Shown: in pieces, positions 1 to 10,062 of the stretch
Position numbering within the stretch: the stretch's first letter is position 1
Layout of the letters: each line of letters starts with the position of its first letter
Assembly (NCBI GenBank): GCA_037576215.1
Contig: JBANDB010000006.1
Span: forward strand, 4,712,001-4,776,000
Length of the DNA stretch: 64,000 bases
Origin: Armillaria gallica
Taxonomy: Eukaryota; Basidiomycota; Agaricomycetes; Agaricales; Physalacriaceae
Reading direction: 5' to 3'
Translations under genes and position numbers: made by a program
The notes under the pieces: model-generated
Database searches by the model: none
The model's input: the letters and a program-made list of their open reading frames with translations, nothing else
What the model was told of the DNA's origin: nothing

Positions 1-900
1 GGTATGCTGTGTTTATCGGGTCTGGGATAACAGGCAGGGCATTTTCACATACACTGATTGAGGTGAACAGGTTGGATGTTGCGATGTTGGAAGCGAGGGA
101 TGTGTGCTCTGGACGTGGAACGGGGGACAGCCATACCACGACTACCTTAAATTGAAGACAACACACAGAGCAGAGACGGCGAAGCAGATCATCGAGTTGA
201 CAGAAGAGCGCCAGTGTTGCAAGGTGGATAAGTTTTGACAAAGACGTGTCTGAGGAGCCAAGGAGAAGCTGGGACACTACTTGGAGGAGCTGCCGAGTGA
301 GAAGGATGGCTGGGGTACGATGGAGGGACCAGTGGGAATGCAGCTCGCAGACGGGTCATCTCGATGACGGGTGAGGAGGTGCATCCGTATTGGCTCATCA
401 CAGGAATCCTTTCAAGGCTGCTCAAGACGTACTCTTCTTTCTGGTTGTATGCGCGCATGCCCTGTCTCTCCATCCACAACATCGTTCACACATCCCATGG
501 CAATATCTGCGCAAACACATTGTCCACGCTACCAACGGATGGACGTCCCACCTCCTCACGCCAATGCAGGAAAAGATTGTTCTTGCATGTGGACATATGA
601 CTGCACAGCGCGCTGGAACTGCCTTGGATGATGGATGGCTCAGCATGCGCTCGTTTGTTCTACCCAAGCGCGTCCGAGGATCGATGGGACTATCTCACCC
701 AGCAGCCGCCCAGCCCTGCGACACTCGGAGAGAAATCTCACACAGAGTTTATGTTTGGCAGTGGTATCGAGATGGGCACCCTGTCCTTCTTTGACGCTGT
801 TGGATGTTCTGATGACAAGTTTCAAGTGTCGGCTGACCTTGGTGGGGTACTCTGCATGGGAATATGTTACCAATTCAATTACTCCTGATGTCCATTCGTG
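1..900 (+). pseudogene. FAD-dependent oxidoreductase (DAO family) pseudogene, truncated by window start
   Basis: Remnants of a DAO-type FAD oxidoreductase are spread over all three plus frames. Near position 10-120 a Rossmann-type FIGSGITG stretch is followed by MLEARDVCSG, the usual spacing from the nucleotide-binding loop to the second beta strand in this family. Around 290-480 there are ELPSEK and RLLKTYSSF blocks, at 500-620 HIVHATNGWTSHLL, and at 660-890 FYPSASEDRWDYLTQQPPSP. Frames change several times and stops intervene, so no functional enzyme can be made. The family oxidises amine or amino-acid substrates using FAD; the substrate cannot be told. A sister pseudogene on the opposite strand lies at 21330-22060. 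Frame changes could in part be unspliced introns, but the stops argue for decay. Confidence 0.7.
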
Positions 901-1280
901 ATTCAAGGAAATATTACATGTGAACAAAACAGTATCACACACTGATTCAATGTGGTAACAACCGAGGTAGAACCTTGTTGCAACTACACTCCCCTGAGGT
1001 TCTCTTTGTATACATCTAGTAATAACGGGATGAGCACGCGTCGTATGTACCAACCATCATTTTCCTTCCACTTCAAGTCTCCGTTCTGACTAGAATGGTT
1101 AGCGCTCCACTTGCGACGTTATTTGATTCAAAGGGATGGCTATACAAATCCTTCGCGCAGAGACAACAAGGTATGTAGCTGTAAAATCCCATAGAAATGC
1201 ACTGAATAACAGTATCATAGAGAAAGAGATACTATTCAAACCTCTCCAATGTCACTATCACCACTCACACTGAAGGCGAC
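901..1280. other. Intergenic stretch, nothing recognised
   Basis: AT-richer spacer between the DAO remnant and the HET-domain gene. It presumably includes the promoter and leader of the HET gene. No repeat or RNA gene was recognised. Confidence 0.4.
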
Positions 1281-1322
1281 TTGTCGATCGAAGATATCAA
1301 AGTCCCAAATCAACAAGCCTAT

Positions 1323-2879
1323 ATGGGTAGAAAGCCTGTCATACCATCCTCTCTTGCCAGTACCCCCTGCACCAGCCTCAGCATCGATGGACTGTTGGAG
1401 ACCTTGAACAGCACTCTGGGCACCGGATACAACCTCACCCCTTCTCTGTCGTCCCTTCTCAAATTGTACATCTTGAAGGCATATGACTTTGGCACTGCAT
1501 ACGGTTATCTCCACCCCATATGGTCTGACTGCGACTTGAACGTCATCCAAGATTCAATGCGCACCTCTGAAGAGACAGACCTAGAAATACGACGAGAAGC
1601 GCTGGCTGATGGCCAGATCACCTTCGAGGGACTGTGCACGGCGCCTAGGCGCGTCTGGGATCTCTTCAGCAATAGGGTGGTGCCGTGGTGGGTTGCCTGG
1701 CATACACCATGGGGAATATCACATGCCTGTCTGGATGCCGGCCATCGCAAAAATGTGCTCACTCCCATTAATGGACATCAATGGCCTGTGCCCATGCCAG
1801 AAGATGCCAACCTTGATCTCGTCCGTATCGAAATGCTGAATCTTGGAGCAGAGTATGCATGGCTGGATGTCCTCTGTTTGAGGCAGGAAGGGGGACAAAA
1901 TGAGGATCTGCGTGCAGGGGAGTGGATGTTGGATGTGCCCAATATCGGAAATGCATATGTTAAGGAAAAGGTGGTTTGCTACTTCAACGGGCTTGGACGA
2001 CCCTTGGAGTGTGGTTTCGATTCCGATAGTGTTTGGAGTTGGTTCAAACGCACGTGGACATTACAGGAAACGAGTGAGAATTGGATGTTAGGCGGGGATA
2101 CAGGCGACGAGATGTTGAATGATGAAGTACAGGAAAGATTCAAGTCACAACTGTCATCTGTAGGATGGGCCGCATTGGATGTGGTTCACTTGCTATCGCT
2201 GTTGCAGGACCACACCTCCAAGAAGGATGTGGATAAAGTTGCAGCACTGACATACTTTTTGGCATTCAAAGGCACACAAGCACACAATGAAACACGACCC
2301 ACCACATCTACCACTCACGATTACACAACGATCAACCCCACTTCACATGATAATTCCATAGGAACAGGTGATCAAACTTCACCAGCATACTCTGAGCTGG
2401 AGTCTGCTGAAGATGCTTGGACAGCTCTGATGAAGGTGACACTGCCATCTCATCGTTCAGATATACTCTTTGTGTATCATGAACCTGGGCCTGAAAAGAA
2501 TGCATGGAGACCATCGTGGCAGCAGGCTATGAACTGGGATATGCAAAGTATCTCATATGGTTCCTACTTACTTCCTTCTGGGTATGTTGATCACGAGATG
2601 AAGACAGGTACCTATGCATACTATGGTCGGTGTATTCAATCAGCACAGGTGCAAGGGTTGGCCATGCCGGGGGCAGTGCCCTGCAAAGGACACTTGATTG
2701 TCCAAACCTGGTCCTGGTACAAAGGGAAGCATCAACATCGATACAAAATTTATGCTTGCCATCAATACCCAATACTGGATGGCAAATATATTCATTGCTA
2801 TGTGCCGAGGGCCAATGCTTCATATCAAAGGGGACTGCATGTGTTGTTGGGAAAATGCTGCCCGATCAAACATTTCTAA
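1323..2879 (+). CDS. HET-domain-like protein, agaricomycete type; C-terminus frameshifted
   Basis: Similar to the large agaricomycete family of heterokaryon-incompatibility (HET) domain proteins, whose roles include non-self recognition and programmed cell death; the function of this member is unknown. Diagnostic blocks in order: GRKPVIPSSLA, RRVWDLFSNRVVPWW, the HET core NLGAEYAWLDVLCLRQE, and FKRTWTLQET. Homology-like sequence begins before the first in-frame ATG (1323), at about 1284, where the open frame starts with a TTG; an upstream ATG at 1249 is in another frame. The frame stops at 2879, but the usual family ending (GTACVVGK to WKRLKWEGKKSWIVLG) continues in another frame to 2962. One base seems lost or gained near 2820. 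It is probably a recently damaged gene, unless a short intron or sequencing error explains the shift. No intron was identified. Confidence 0.75.
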   Translation: MGRKPVIPSSLASTPCTSLSIDGLLETLNSTLGTGYNLTPSLSSLLKLYILKAYDFGTAYGYLHPIWSDCDLNVIQDSMRTSEETDLEIRREALADGQITFEGLCTAPRRVWDLFSNRVVPWWVAWHTPWGISHACLDAGHRKNVLTPINGHQWPVPMPEDANLDLVRIEMLNLGAEYAWLDVLCLRQEGGQNEDLRAGEWMLDVPNIGNAYVKEKVVCYFNGLGRPLECGFDSDSVWSWFKRTWTLQETSENWMLGGDTGDEMLNDEVQERFKSQLSSVGWAALDVVHLLSLLQDHTSKKDVDKVAALTYFLAFKGTQAHNETRPTTSTTHDYTTINPTSHDNSIGTGDQTSPAYSELESAEDAWTALMKVTLPSHRSDILFVYHEPGPEKNAWRPSWQQAMNWDMQSISYGSYLLPSGYVDHEMKTGTYAYYGRCIQSAQVQGLAMPGAVPCKGHLIVQTWSWYKGKHQHRYKIYACHQYPILDGKYIHCYVPRANASYQRGLHVLLGKCCPIKHF

Positions 2880-2962
2880 AGACATCGGTGTTCGAAGTCA
2901 TCAACTGGCCATGGAAGCGACTGAAGTGGGAGGGTAAAAAGTCGTGGATTGTTCTTGGTTGA

Positions 2963-3911
2963 AATGCTCAAACAGAAGTCAATTATAGTAGCTTCTATAT
3001 ACCCTTCGGGAAATTGTCACCTGCCGCTCCATAAAATGCACTGTGCATTGAATACTGCCTCTGGCAATAAATCCACATCCATTCCCTTCATGCTGGTCTG
3101 ATATAAAATGCATTAATCTTACAGACCCGTTGCAGCAAGCACAGGCTTGATAATTTATACCTTCGGGGAAAGCATGAGATTGTAAGTGAATTCCTGGAGT
3201 TTGCAAAGGCTGCAGAAAGGCTCAAAATGGCATCGAGGGAGGGCTCATGTTCAAGCAGCCTGAGCCTTGACTCACAGGCTATTCTACATACCCATGAGAG
3301 GCCATCCCCCACGTCTTCTCTACTCATCTCTCGATGGCTAATGTCAAGAACATACATCACTGGACATGTTGATTTTCTGGAGATCAACAGTGAAGCAGAT
3401 GGTGAGAATAAGACCTTACCAGCACGTCGAGAAGCACAAACAAGAGGCTAGTATTCAACAGAACTCGACAGCATGTCTCGTTCATTGTCTTTAGCAGAAC
3501 GTGCCAGAGAACAAATACGACTGGGCAAGAACAGTAAAACAAATAATATTTGTTTCCGGTACTTCTATCTAACTGCGATAGCATATATGACATTGTCCAA
3601 CAGTATAATCTGCTGCTGGATGCACCCCTGCAAATATGAAGTCAGAGGTCAGAAGAAAACAATGATAACAGTAATTGATACCATCTTGGAGTTCAAGCCA
3701 CCGCTTCCTCTTCGACAATGTGCTTGTTGATAGGCCAACACAGCATTATGAGGTGGCAGTGTAGCCTCGCTGGTGACTCTTACCTCCTACTGAATGGCTT
3801 TTATATCCTGTATACCCTCTTGGCACCCTTTTTTTATCACATCCAAAGAACTCTGCTGCTCAAGGTATCATCAGCGAACGCGAGAGCGAGAATGGAAACT
3901 TTGACTGCTTC
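2963..3911. other. Host-like spacer, nothing recognised
   Basis: No convincing coding signal; the open frames are short and unlike known families. The right end (ATCTC, 3912-3916) is the flank of the copia insertion and matches GTCTC at 19933-19937 with one mismatch. Confidence 0.4.
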
Positions 3912-3943
3912 ATCTCTATAGGCTGGTGGAACCTAGCATATGT

Positions 3944-5258
3944 TGATGAGCCTCCAGGCTCTGTACACTCAGAATTCGCGGATTTAGCCATCCATCACCC
4001 AATACCTTCGAAACGACGCCATTATAATCCTCACACACTCCATAACACTGCCAACTCTCGATAATACCACGGATTTTCGCAGTATAAGCCACAAACATTC
4101 AGATCCAGTCCTAAAACCGTGACATCCACTCCTCACGCACTCTGTTATCCTTCCCAGCTCGCCTCGCATCACAATTACCATATTGCATCACGGCAAGGCA
4201 CCTTTGATCGACAATCATCCTAAAACGGGGTTGCTATATCACTCAGAAGCACTAGTTGATGTGCCCATCAATCATTTAATGAAATGATGTGATTGACGTG
4301 AGTACCCTCCCAGCTACGATAATTACAGCTACGGCAACTACAGACCGCGTTTACTAAGGCTGTTACAGTGCCAAGACTTCGAATTATCGTTGCCCCACGC
4401 ATACACCTCAGCATGGCAACTGCAGCTCAATAATCCGCAGCTACACAGCACCTTATGATCCGCTCATTGCTCAATAAAACCACACGGTTTGCATCCATAC
4501 ATGGCAACGTCGAAGACTTGCTGTTACTTTAGAACCACAGATACCATATGTTTACTACGGCTATTACAAAAGCCAAGGACTTACAGCCTTACTAAAGCTC
4601 CGAAGAATATTCTATTTATAAAATCGTACTTGTAGTATAAAAACTAGGTAGATACCGCATTTTTAGAGCTAGTTCTTACCCAGTTGACGAGGCTATCCAT
4701 TGCCACGATTTCTAGAGCATTGCTACGATTTCTAGAGCATTGCTACGATTTCTAGAGCATTGCTACGATTACCAGTCCTTCCACACGATTACTCATCCTC
4801 TCCCACAATTACTAGAGCATCACAACGTTTTCTAGCTCCTCCCCACGTTTTCCAGTCTCTCCCCACGTTTTCTCGACCATTGCTACGATTTCTAGCGCGT
4901 TGCTACGATTTCTAGAGCATCCCTACGATTTCTAGACCTATTTTCGTGGTCTCTAGACCATTTTCGCAGTTTCTATCACGGTTTCTTGGTATTCAAGTCA
5001 TACCAGATTCTGTCCCTTCTCGTTTATCGAGATCCTTCCTGGCTTACAGCCAACATCTATTAGTACTCCTTGACCAAGAGTACTACTTCGCTGACTGAAA
5101 GTCGCAGTGTATCTTGTGTTATTGAGAAATTGACTGCATGGAGGTGCACCAAACCACTCGCAAACACATTGCCTTGATTGCTGTGTTGCTACGTTAATTT
5201 CCTAAGCTCTCTCCAAGTTTTGGGTGTTGCCGTTGCCACGGAAGTCCTAGGCTCATCA
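3944..5258 (+). repeat. Solo LTR, family C (copy 1), 4-bp TSD ATGT
   Basis: A 1315-bp unit beginning TGATGAGCC and ending with its inverse GGCTCATCA, flanked by ATGT at 3940-3943 and 5259-5262. The intact, uninserted target is present in the other copia LTR near 19650 (CTAGCATACGTGGACACGG), so both ends are exact. A second copy of the family is at 43668-45342. There is no coding content. A TATAAAA-like box near 4635 suggests sense is plus. It contains a short hairpin just inside the left end (GAGCC/GGCTC) and a degenerate 20-bp tandem array. Confidence 0.85.
4696..4940 (+). repeat. Degenerate ~20-bp tandem repeat inside LTR C copy 1
   Basis: About ten units of the type GCTACGATTTCTAGAGCAT, three almost identical in a row near 4710-4770 and then degraded. 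The sister LTR (43668-45342) keeps only traces (ACGTTTTCTAG) near 45030-45055. Confidence 0.75.
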
Positions 5259-5473
5259 ATGTGGACACGGTCAGGACTAAAGTAATGTGTGAGTACTTGT
5301 GTGCTAGGTATAAAGAGTAATGGGAATACTGACCTCCTCAATCACCAAGGATATGGTGAACGACTGAGGAGCGGTAAAGTAGGAACGGTACGGAAAAGGC
5401 AAAGCGGAAGCTGTAGCTAAACAGGAACAAATATGAGCTGATAACCAAGGTCCCAGGGATCAACACACCCCCA

Positions 5474-7276
5474 TCAGCGAGGAACTGTACCCAATCCCAG
5501 GCCCGTCATGTGTAAACGGTGTAGCATGGTGCCCAAGGGTTTGGTGAGAATATCCGCTGTCATGGATTTGGTAGAGATCCAGGTCGTTTGGAAGATTCCA
5601 TTCCTGATGTGCTCTCAGATAAAATGGTAGCGTATATTGATGTGCTTTAAGCGAGGCAAATTGGATTCAGAGTTTGCGATCGTGAGACAGCTGTCATTGT
5701 CGGACAGTAGAGGAAAAGGAACCGGGATGGGAAGAGCCAGGGAAGTAAGGAACAGTTTAATCCAGAGCAGCTCCTTCATGACGTGAGTCAGAGCCATGTA
5801 CTCTGACTCCGTCGATGATAGAGCAGTGGACTTTTGTTTGGATGCCGACCATGAGACAAGGCCACCATAAACGTATATTGCATGGCCGGAGAAGCTTTTT
5901 CTATTGACTTCGTCGGTCCCCCAGTCAGCATTGGAGAAGGCAATGTCGGAAGGAACAACGTCGATGTCTTTTAGGGTAGTGGAAGAGGATGCACCCCCAT
6001 ACTCCAGTGCATAGTCTTTTGTGCCAGCGAGGTAATGTAGTACACCTTTCGCCGCCACTGCAACTGCCTGTGTTGGGTTTGCATTGTATTGGCCAAGTGC
6101 TGCAGTGGTGAAGGCGATATCAGGCCGGGTGCAAACAGCAGGATATAGTAGCTGTCCGTTGAGACATTGGAAGTAATGGGTCAGCTTTTCATCAGAGACT
6201 TTGAGTAAAAGGTCATCTGATGGAGGGAGATTATGGAGTTTGTTCTGGAGTGGGACAGAAGAAGGGTTGACGTTTTCCATGCTGTAGGACTGGAGAAGGT
6301 CTGCAATGTACTCGATTTGTGAAATCGTCAGCTTCCTGTTCAAACAATCACGATTAATGTGTATGCTGAGGAATACCTCTGCAGGGCCAAGATCGTTTAC
6401 TTTGAAATGGAGGTTCAGCTGTACCATGACCCATGCGTATAGCAATTTGGAATTGGTTGCAGAGAGGCCATCGTCTACATGAATGGGGATGATTATGAAC
6501 AGGTCAGAGCCGTCAGATGGCATCGAGATGGAAGGATCAGGTGGAGCAGACCACCTGCCGTAGAACACCACACAGTCAACAATACAGCTTTCCAGTCCGA
6601 TAGAATCCATTGTGCTCAATAGAGTCTTGAACCATTTGTGTGAAGACTGCTTCAACCTGTACAGGGCTTTGTGGAGGTGTAGGACCATTTTTGGATCTGG
6701 AAGGGGGAAGCTGGGGATCTGGCGGATGTACACTTCTTGAGCCAAGGGAGCATTCAGAAAAGCTGCCTTGACATCGAATGTGAATAGCTCCAGGTCGTCT
6801 TTAGCTGCCAAGGCGAGAACCAGTCGGATGCTGACCATCTTTGCAACAGGTGCATAAGTGTCGCCATAGTCGTCAGGACGTTGTGCAAACCCTTGTGCTA
6901 CCAATCTGGCTTTCTCCATGATCTTGGGATGAGTCTTTTTGACGAAAGTCCATCGGGCTCCAATGGCTTTCTTTCCAGGTGGTAGGTAGCATTGAGATAT
7001 GACATTCTGGTTAACAAGATTTGCATGTTCGGCATCAATGGTGACTTTCCAAAGGTCGCTATCGGGACGAGCCATGGCCTCTTTGAAAGTGAGAGGTGGT
7101 TTGTTCAGATCCCAATCCTGGGTAGAGGGCAACCTGCCATGGTCATGGAACGAGAGCATGCATCGAGGTTGCAAGGAGATCACAGATTCGAAGTTCTGGA
7201 GGGGAACGAGTTCAGAAGTGATTTCTTCGGTGCGGAAGAACCCAGTGAGAGCGGCAAAAGCTTCAGCGGTTTGTAG
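5474..7276 (-). pseudogene. pol: Copia pol, C-terminal part: reverse transcriptase and RNase H
   Basis: Copia-type RT and RNase H that copy the element RNA in the virus-like particle. Motifs in order: GARWTFVKKTHP, RLVAQGF, YAPVAKMVSIRLVLALAA, FDVKAAFLNAPLAQEVYI, LYRLKQSSHKW, the catalytic box HVDDGL, then RNase H blocks including KSTALSSTESEYMAL and LSDNDSCLTIA. The frame continues into 16034 upward once gypsy-1 and its TSD are removed, so RT was uninterrupted when gypsy-1 landed. A TGA at 5615-5617 (in RYHFI-EHIRNG, normally Arg) cuts off the last ~47 residues, which still read TKPLG near the end and stop at 5474. The apparent N-terminal extension beyond 7276 is gypsy-1 LTR. Confidence 0.88.
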
Positions 7277-7281
7277 GCGTG

Positions 7282-7806
7282 TGTTAGGGACGTGCCAAAT
7301 AGACAAAGATAACTCGCACGAGCGGAGGTCCGCGGAGTGCGTGGGCTTTGGCGAAGCTATTAGCAACGTCACCCTTGAGCCGAAGCCCTAAGATTGGATT
7401 GCGGAACGGAGTCCGCAGAGAGCGAAGGTTTGGATAGAGAGTAAGGATAGTCCAACGGAGCGGAGGCCGCGGACTTGGAGAGCGATGGATTAGACTTGGA
7501 GTCAGAGAGAGATTTTGGCTAAACCAAGTTGATATTTGAACTGAGTATCTACAAGTAATTCTACAGTATATATATGAGTAGATAAATCTGAGTCGGAGTC
7601 CGATGGACTCTGGCGGAGGTCTGTTCGCTACTGGATTTGGGTTCTAGAATTAATATGTGAAATAGTAAAATGAAATGATAAGTGAAATATCAAATGAAGC
7701 AGAGTAATGGTAAGCGGCCAGAAGCTGCGGAGTCCGATAATGAAGGATGGGTTAGAATTGAAGTTGGGCTTGGTGTGAAGCGGAGGCCGGCGGCATGCGC
7801 GTAACA
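7282..7806 (-). repeat. Gypsy-1 3' LTR
   Basis: 525 bp, TGTTAGGGACG to GCGTAACA on the plus strand, same length as the 15504-16028 copy. The six differences lie in this copy mainly as TG or CA where the other LTR has CG. Confidence 0.95.
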
Positions 7807-7820
7807 GTATCCCCCCCTTA
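7807..7820 (-). promoter_or_regulatory. Polypurine tract of gypsy-1
   Basis: On the minus strand AAGGGGGGGATAC directly precedes the 3' LTR. This is the expected position and composition of the plus-strand priming site. Confidence 0.8.
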
Positions 7821-7843
7821 GCGCTCTTGCCCTCAAGAGCGCT
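7820..7843. other. Perfect 10-bp inverted repeat next to the PPT
   Basis: The arm AGCGCTCTTG (7820-7829) and its exact complement (7834-7843) are separated by four bases. It lies between the PPT and the accessory gene start (7967), so it could be a hairpin in either transcript or a palindromic protein site for antisense transcription. Function unknown. Confidence 0.7.
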
Positions 7844-7966
7844 GATCCCGATGGCCGATCACTGGTATGCTTGACAGAATTTTTTGAGCGTGGGAATCTC
7901 ATCACTTAACTTCGTACCACTACCACCTCTTCTCTCTTCAGAATTTCTTCTTCCTCACCGTTACTC

Positions 7967-9743
7967 ATGTCGCAAACCGTCGAATACCGCCTTTCCGTAA
8001 CACCCGAGCCGTACGAGTCGGCCCCGACCCCTGAGGATATTTCAATCGATGAGATCGAAGCTCGGGCCACCGCGGAAGAGAATTATGCGGAGGCCGTGGC
8101 CAAGCATGCTGCCTGGAAGGAGGCCAAGGCGGCGGCGGAGCGGGAAGAAAAATTGAGGTTGGCTTGAGAGGCGCGGGCTGCGAAGGTTGAGGCTTTAAGG
8201 CAGAAAGCCGAGGAGAAAAGGAAGGTGGAGGAGCAAAGACAGGAGGAGGAACGGCTTTGTTTGTTGAAGGAAAAACAGGAGGCCGAGGAAAAACAGAGGT
8301 TGGCGGAGTTGAAGGAAAAGGAGCTTGAGGAGGCCGCGGAGAAAAAGAGGAAGGATGACTTAAAAAAGGAGAAGAAAAAGGCTGCAAAGAGGTTGAGGGA
8401 AGAGCGAAAGGCGGAGAAGATCGTGGCATCCGGTAAAGGGAAAGGCGTTGAGGAGACCGCAGAGGCAGCGTTGATTGAAGAGAAGGGATCGGATGCGGAT
8501 ACCGAGGCGAATTTGTCGGAAAATTCAAGGGCAGCAGCCCTTCAAAAGTTGAAGGATATTCATGACGGGAAGCGGTGGGCGACAGGATCCGTGGTTTCTA
8601 CTGCGGACGGGAAAAAGAAGCGGAAACGACCTGCCAAGTCTGCGAGTGTGGTGGAGGAGAGCAGAGAAGAAGGAGGAGCAGGGCCTAGTAAAAAGGCAAA
8701 GGTGGACTCTACAGGTCCCGCGGCGAATGAGGAGGAGTTGGAGGGTAGCAGTAAGTGGTTTCCGGTGGTCTCCGCGGTATGCTAATTGGTTTGTAGGGCA
8801 CTGTATACGGTGTCGCCAGGACAGTGCGAGATGTTATGCTCGTCCTGGATCTGCAAAGACTGTCCGGGGCCGTACGTGCTCCCGCTGCAAGACCAAGAAG
8901 TCCGCGTGTTCCTTCAATAAGGGCACCTCTGCTTCCATCGCCGTTGGCTCCAACGAGATTTCGGAGGCTCTTCAAAAATTGACCAGCACTGTCAACGTTC
9001 TCGTAAACAAGGTGGATAAATTGACTGGGGAGGTCGCCTTCCTGCGGGGCCGCGTTGGAGACTTAGTCGACGATTACAAGGCGGAGTCTATTGAGTCTCC
9101 CGAGGATATCCTGTCGGCTTCTGACGTGGAGGAGTGGGATGCATCATGCATGGAGTTGAAAGATTTGGAGGGGGTGAATTCCGAGGCACTCTGGCGGGTG
9201 ATGCAATGGCAGTTGGATGAGGATATGGCGCAGCTGAGGGCGAAGGGGCCGGTGGAGCCCGAGAAGTTGAACGTGGATGATCCTTATGAGGTGGCTAACT
9301 GCGAGTTTTGGTATGGCCTCGGGGGTCCAGAGAAATTGGCGGAGATGAAGTTGAAACAGGACTTGTTCCAGGCCACAAGGAACGAGTTCTACAAGTTGGA
9401 AGGTTGCCGGTCCGAATGGCAGTTCTGGAAGGACTACCTTCAGAAGCACAACTGCGACGATTTCCTAGTGGAGGACTCGGATCCGGAGGAGAAGGTTCTG
9501 GATGGTAAGGTTCGGAAGTCGCAGAAGCCGTACGGGGAGGACTTGGGCATCCCAGCATTGGATGGCCTGTTCGTGTTGGATGGTGATCCTGCGGGGGCGA
9601 CTACAAGTGAGGGGAATGGAGATGAAAGTGGTGAGAGTGAGGAGGGATCGGAGTCCGCGGTGGGCGACGGAAATGCACCGGCCGGGGCTACTGAGGATGT
9701 GGAGATGGGAGAAGTCGCAGATGTGGGAGCCGTGGACGCCTAG
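7967..9743 (+). CDS. Antisense accessory gene of gypsy-1: coiled-coil protein with CX2CX6C-X14-CX2CX6C cluster
   Basis: Not a standard retroelement gene. Exon 1 is 7967-8750 and exon 2 is 8797-9743, joined by a 46-nt intron (GTAAGT donor, CTAAT branch, TTGTAG acceptor) that keeps the frame; 576 codons. Residues 1-60 are acidic; about 60-150 are a very charged Lys/Glu/Arg coiled coil; 205-250 are basic with KKKRKRP and KKAK nuclear-signal-like runs. Residues 264-299 hold six cysteines spaced C264-X2-C-X6-C-X14-C-X2-C-X6-C, a likely zinc-binding fold. A short heptad coiled coil (about 315-350) follows, then an acidic tail. Codon 67 is TGA (8165-8167) where CGA is likely, so this copy is broken at one point. 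It starts 160 bp from the 3' LTR and converges on pol. A host Zn-binding factor captured by the element is an alternative origin. Confidence 0.75.
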
Positions 9744-10062
9744 CTTTTTCCTCTTGTCGCCGTTCTTCTTGGACAAGTTCTTTTACACGTATTTTGTATG
9801 TTTTGTATTTCGCTTTTTTTTTTTTGTTTTGAATGCATCCGGGGCCCGCGGGGCCCCAATTCTTGTTGACTTGTGATAAAGTGCGAGGTGAGAAGGCTAT
9901 TTGCAATAGAAGGCAGGAAATGAATATGAAATACAGCGTACGGATTCCGCTGGAGGCCGGTCCCGTTTAGGAAATGAATTTGCAATAGGTTTTGTGGATT
10001 CTATTTGAAATGTAAATGGTCGGAGCCGATGGGGAGCGATAATGTTACAGGTGAGGGAGAAG
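9744..10062. other. Convergent 3' ends between the accessory gene and pol
   Basis: No coding signal. Holds a 13-bp T run (about 9817-9829) shortly after the accessory stop codon. The 3' regions of the plus-strand gene and the minus-strand pol face each other here, so overlapping transcripts are likely. Confidence 0.5.

Larger units (their letters stand above)
3917..5465 (-). repeat. Copia 3' LTR, split by solo LTR C
   Basis: LTR halves 3917-3943 and 5263-5465 match the 5' LTR at 19635-19932. The right boundary (minus-strand start TGTTGATCCC) abuts the PPT. The left boundary TATAGGC is inferred from the 5' LTR, where the same sequence meets the PBS. After removing the insert this LTR is about 230 bp against 298 bp for the 5' copy, which has an extra internal duplication of about 68 bp. 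Confidence 0.75.

Noticed and set aside
4696..4940. CRISPR-like array
   Set aside because: Repeats are adjacent and degenerate, without unique spacers, and lie in a fungal LTR.
7282..7391. N-terminal extension of the copia RT and the plus-strand 130-aa ORF at 6999-7391
   Set aside because: Both read through into the gypsy-1 LTR; the same LTR sequence creates the ORF at 15272-15613.
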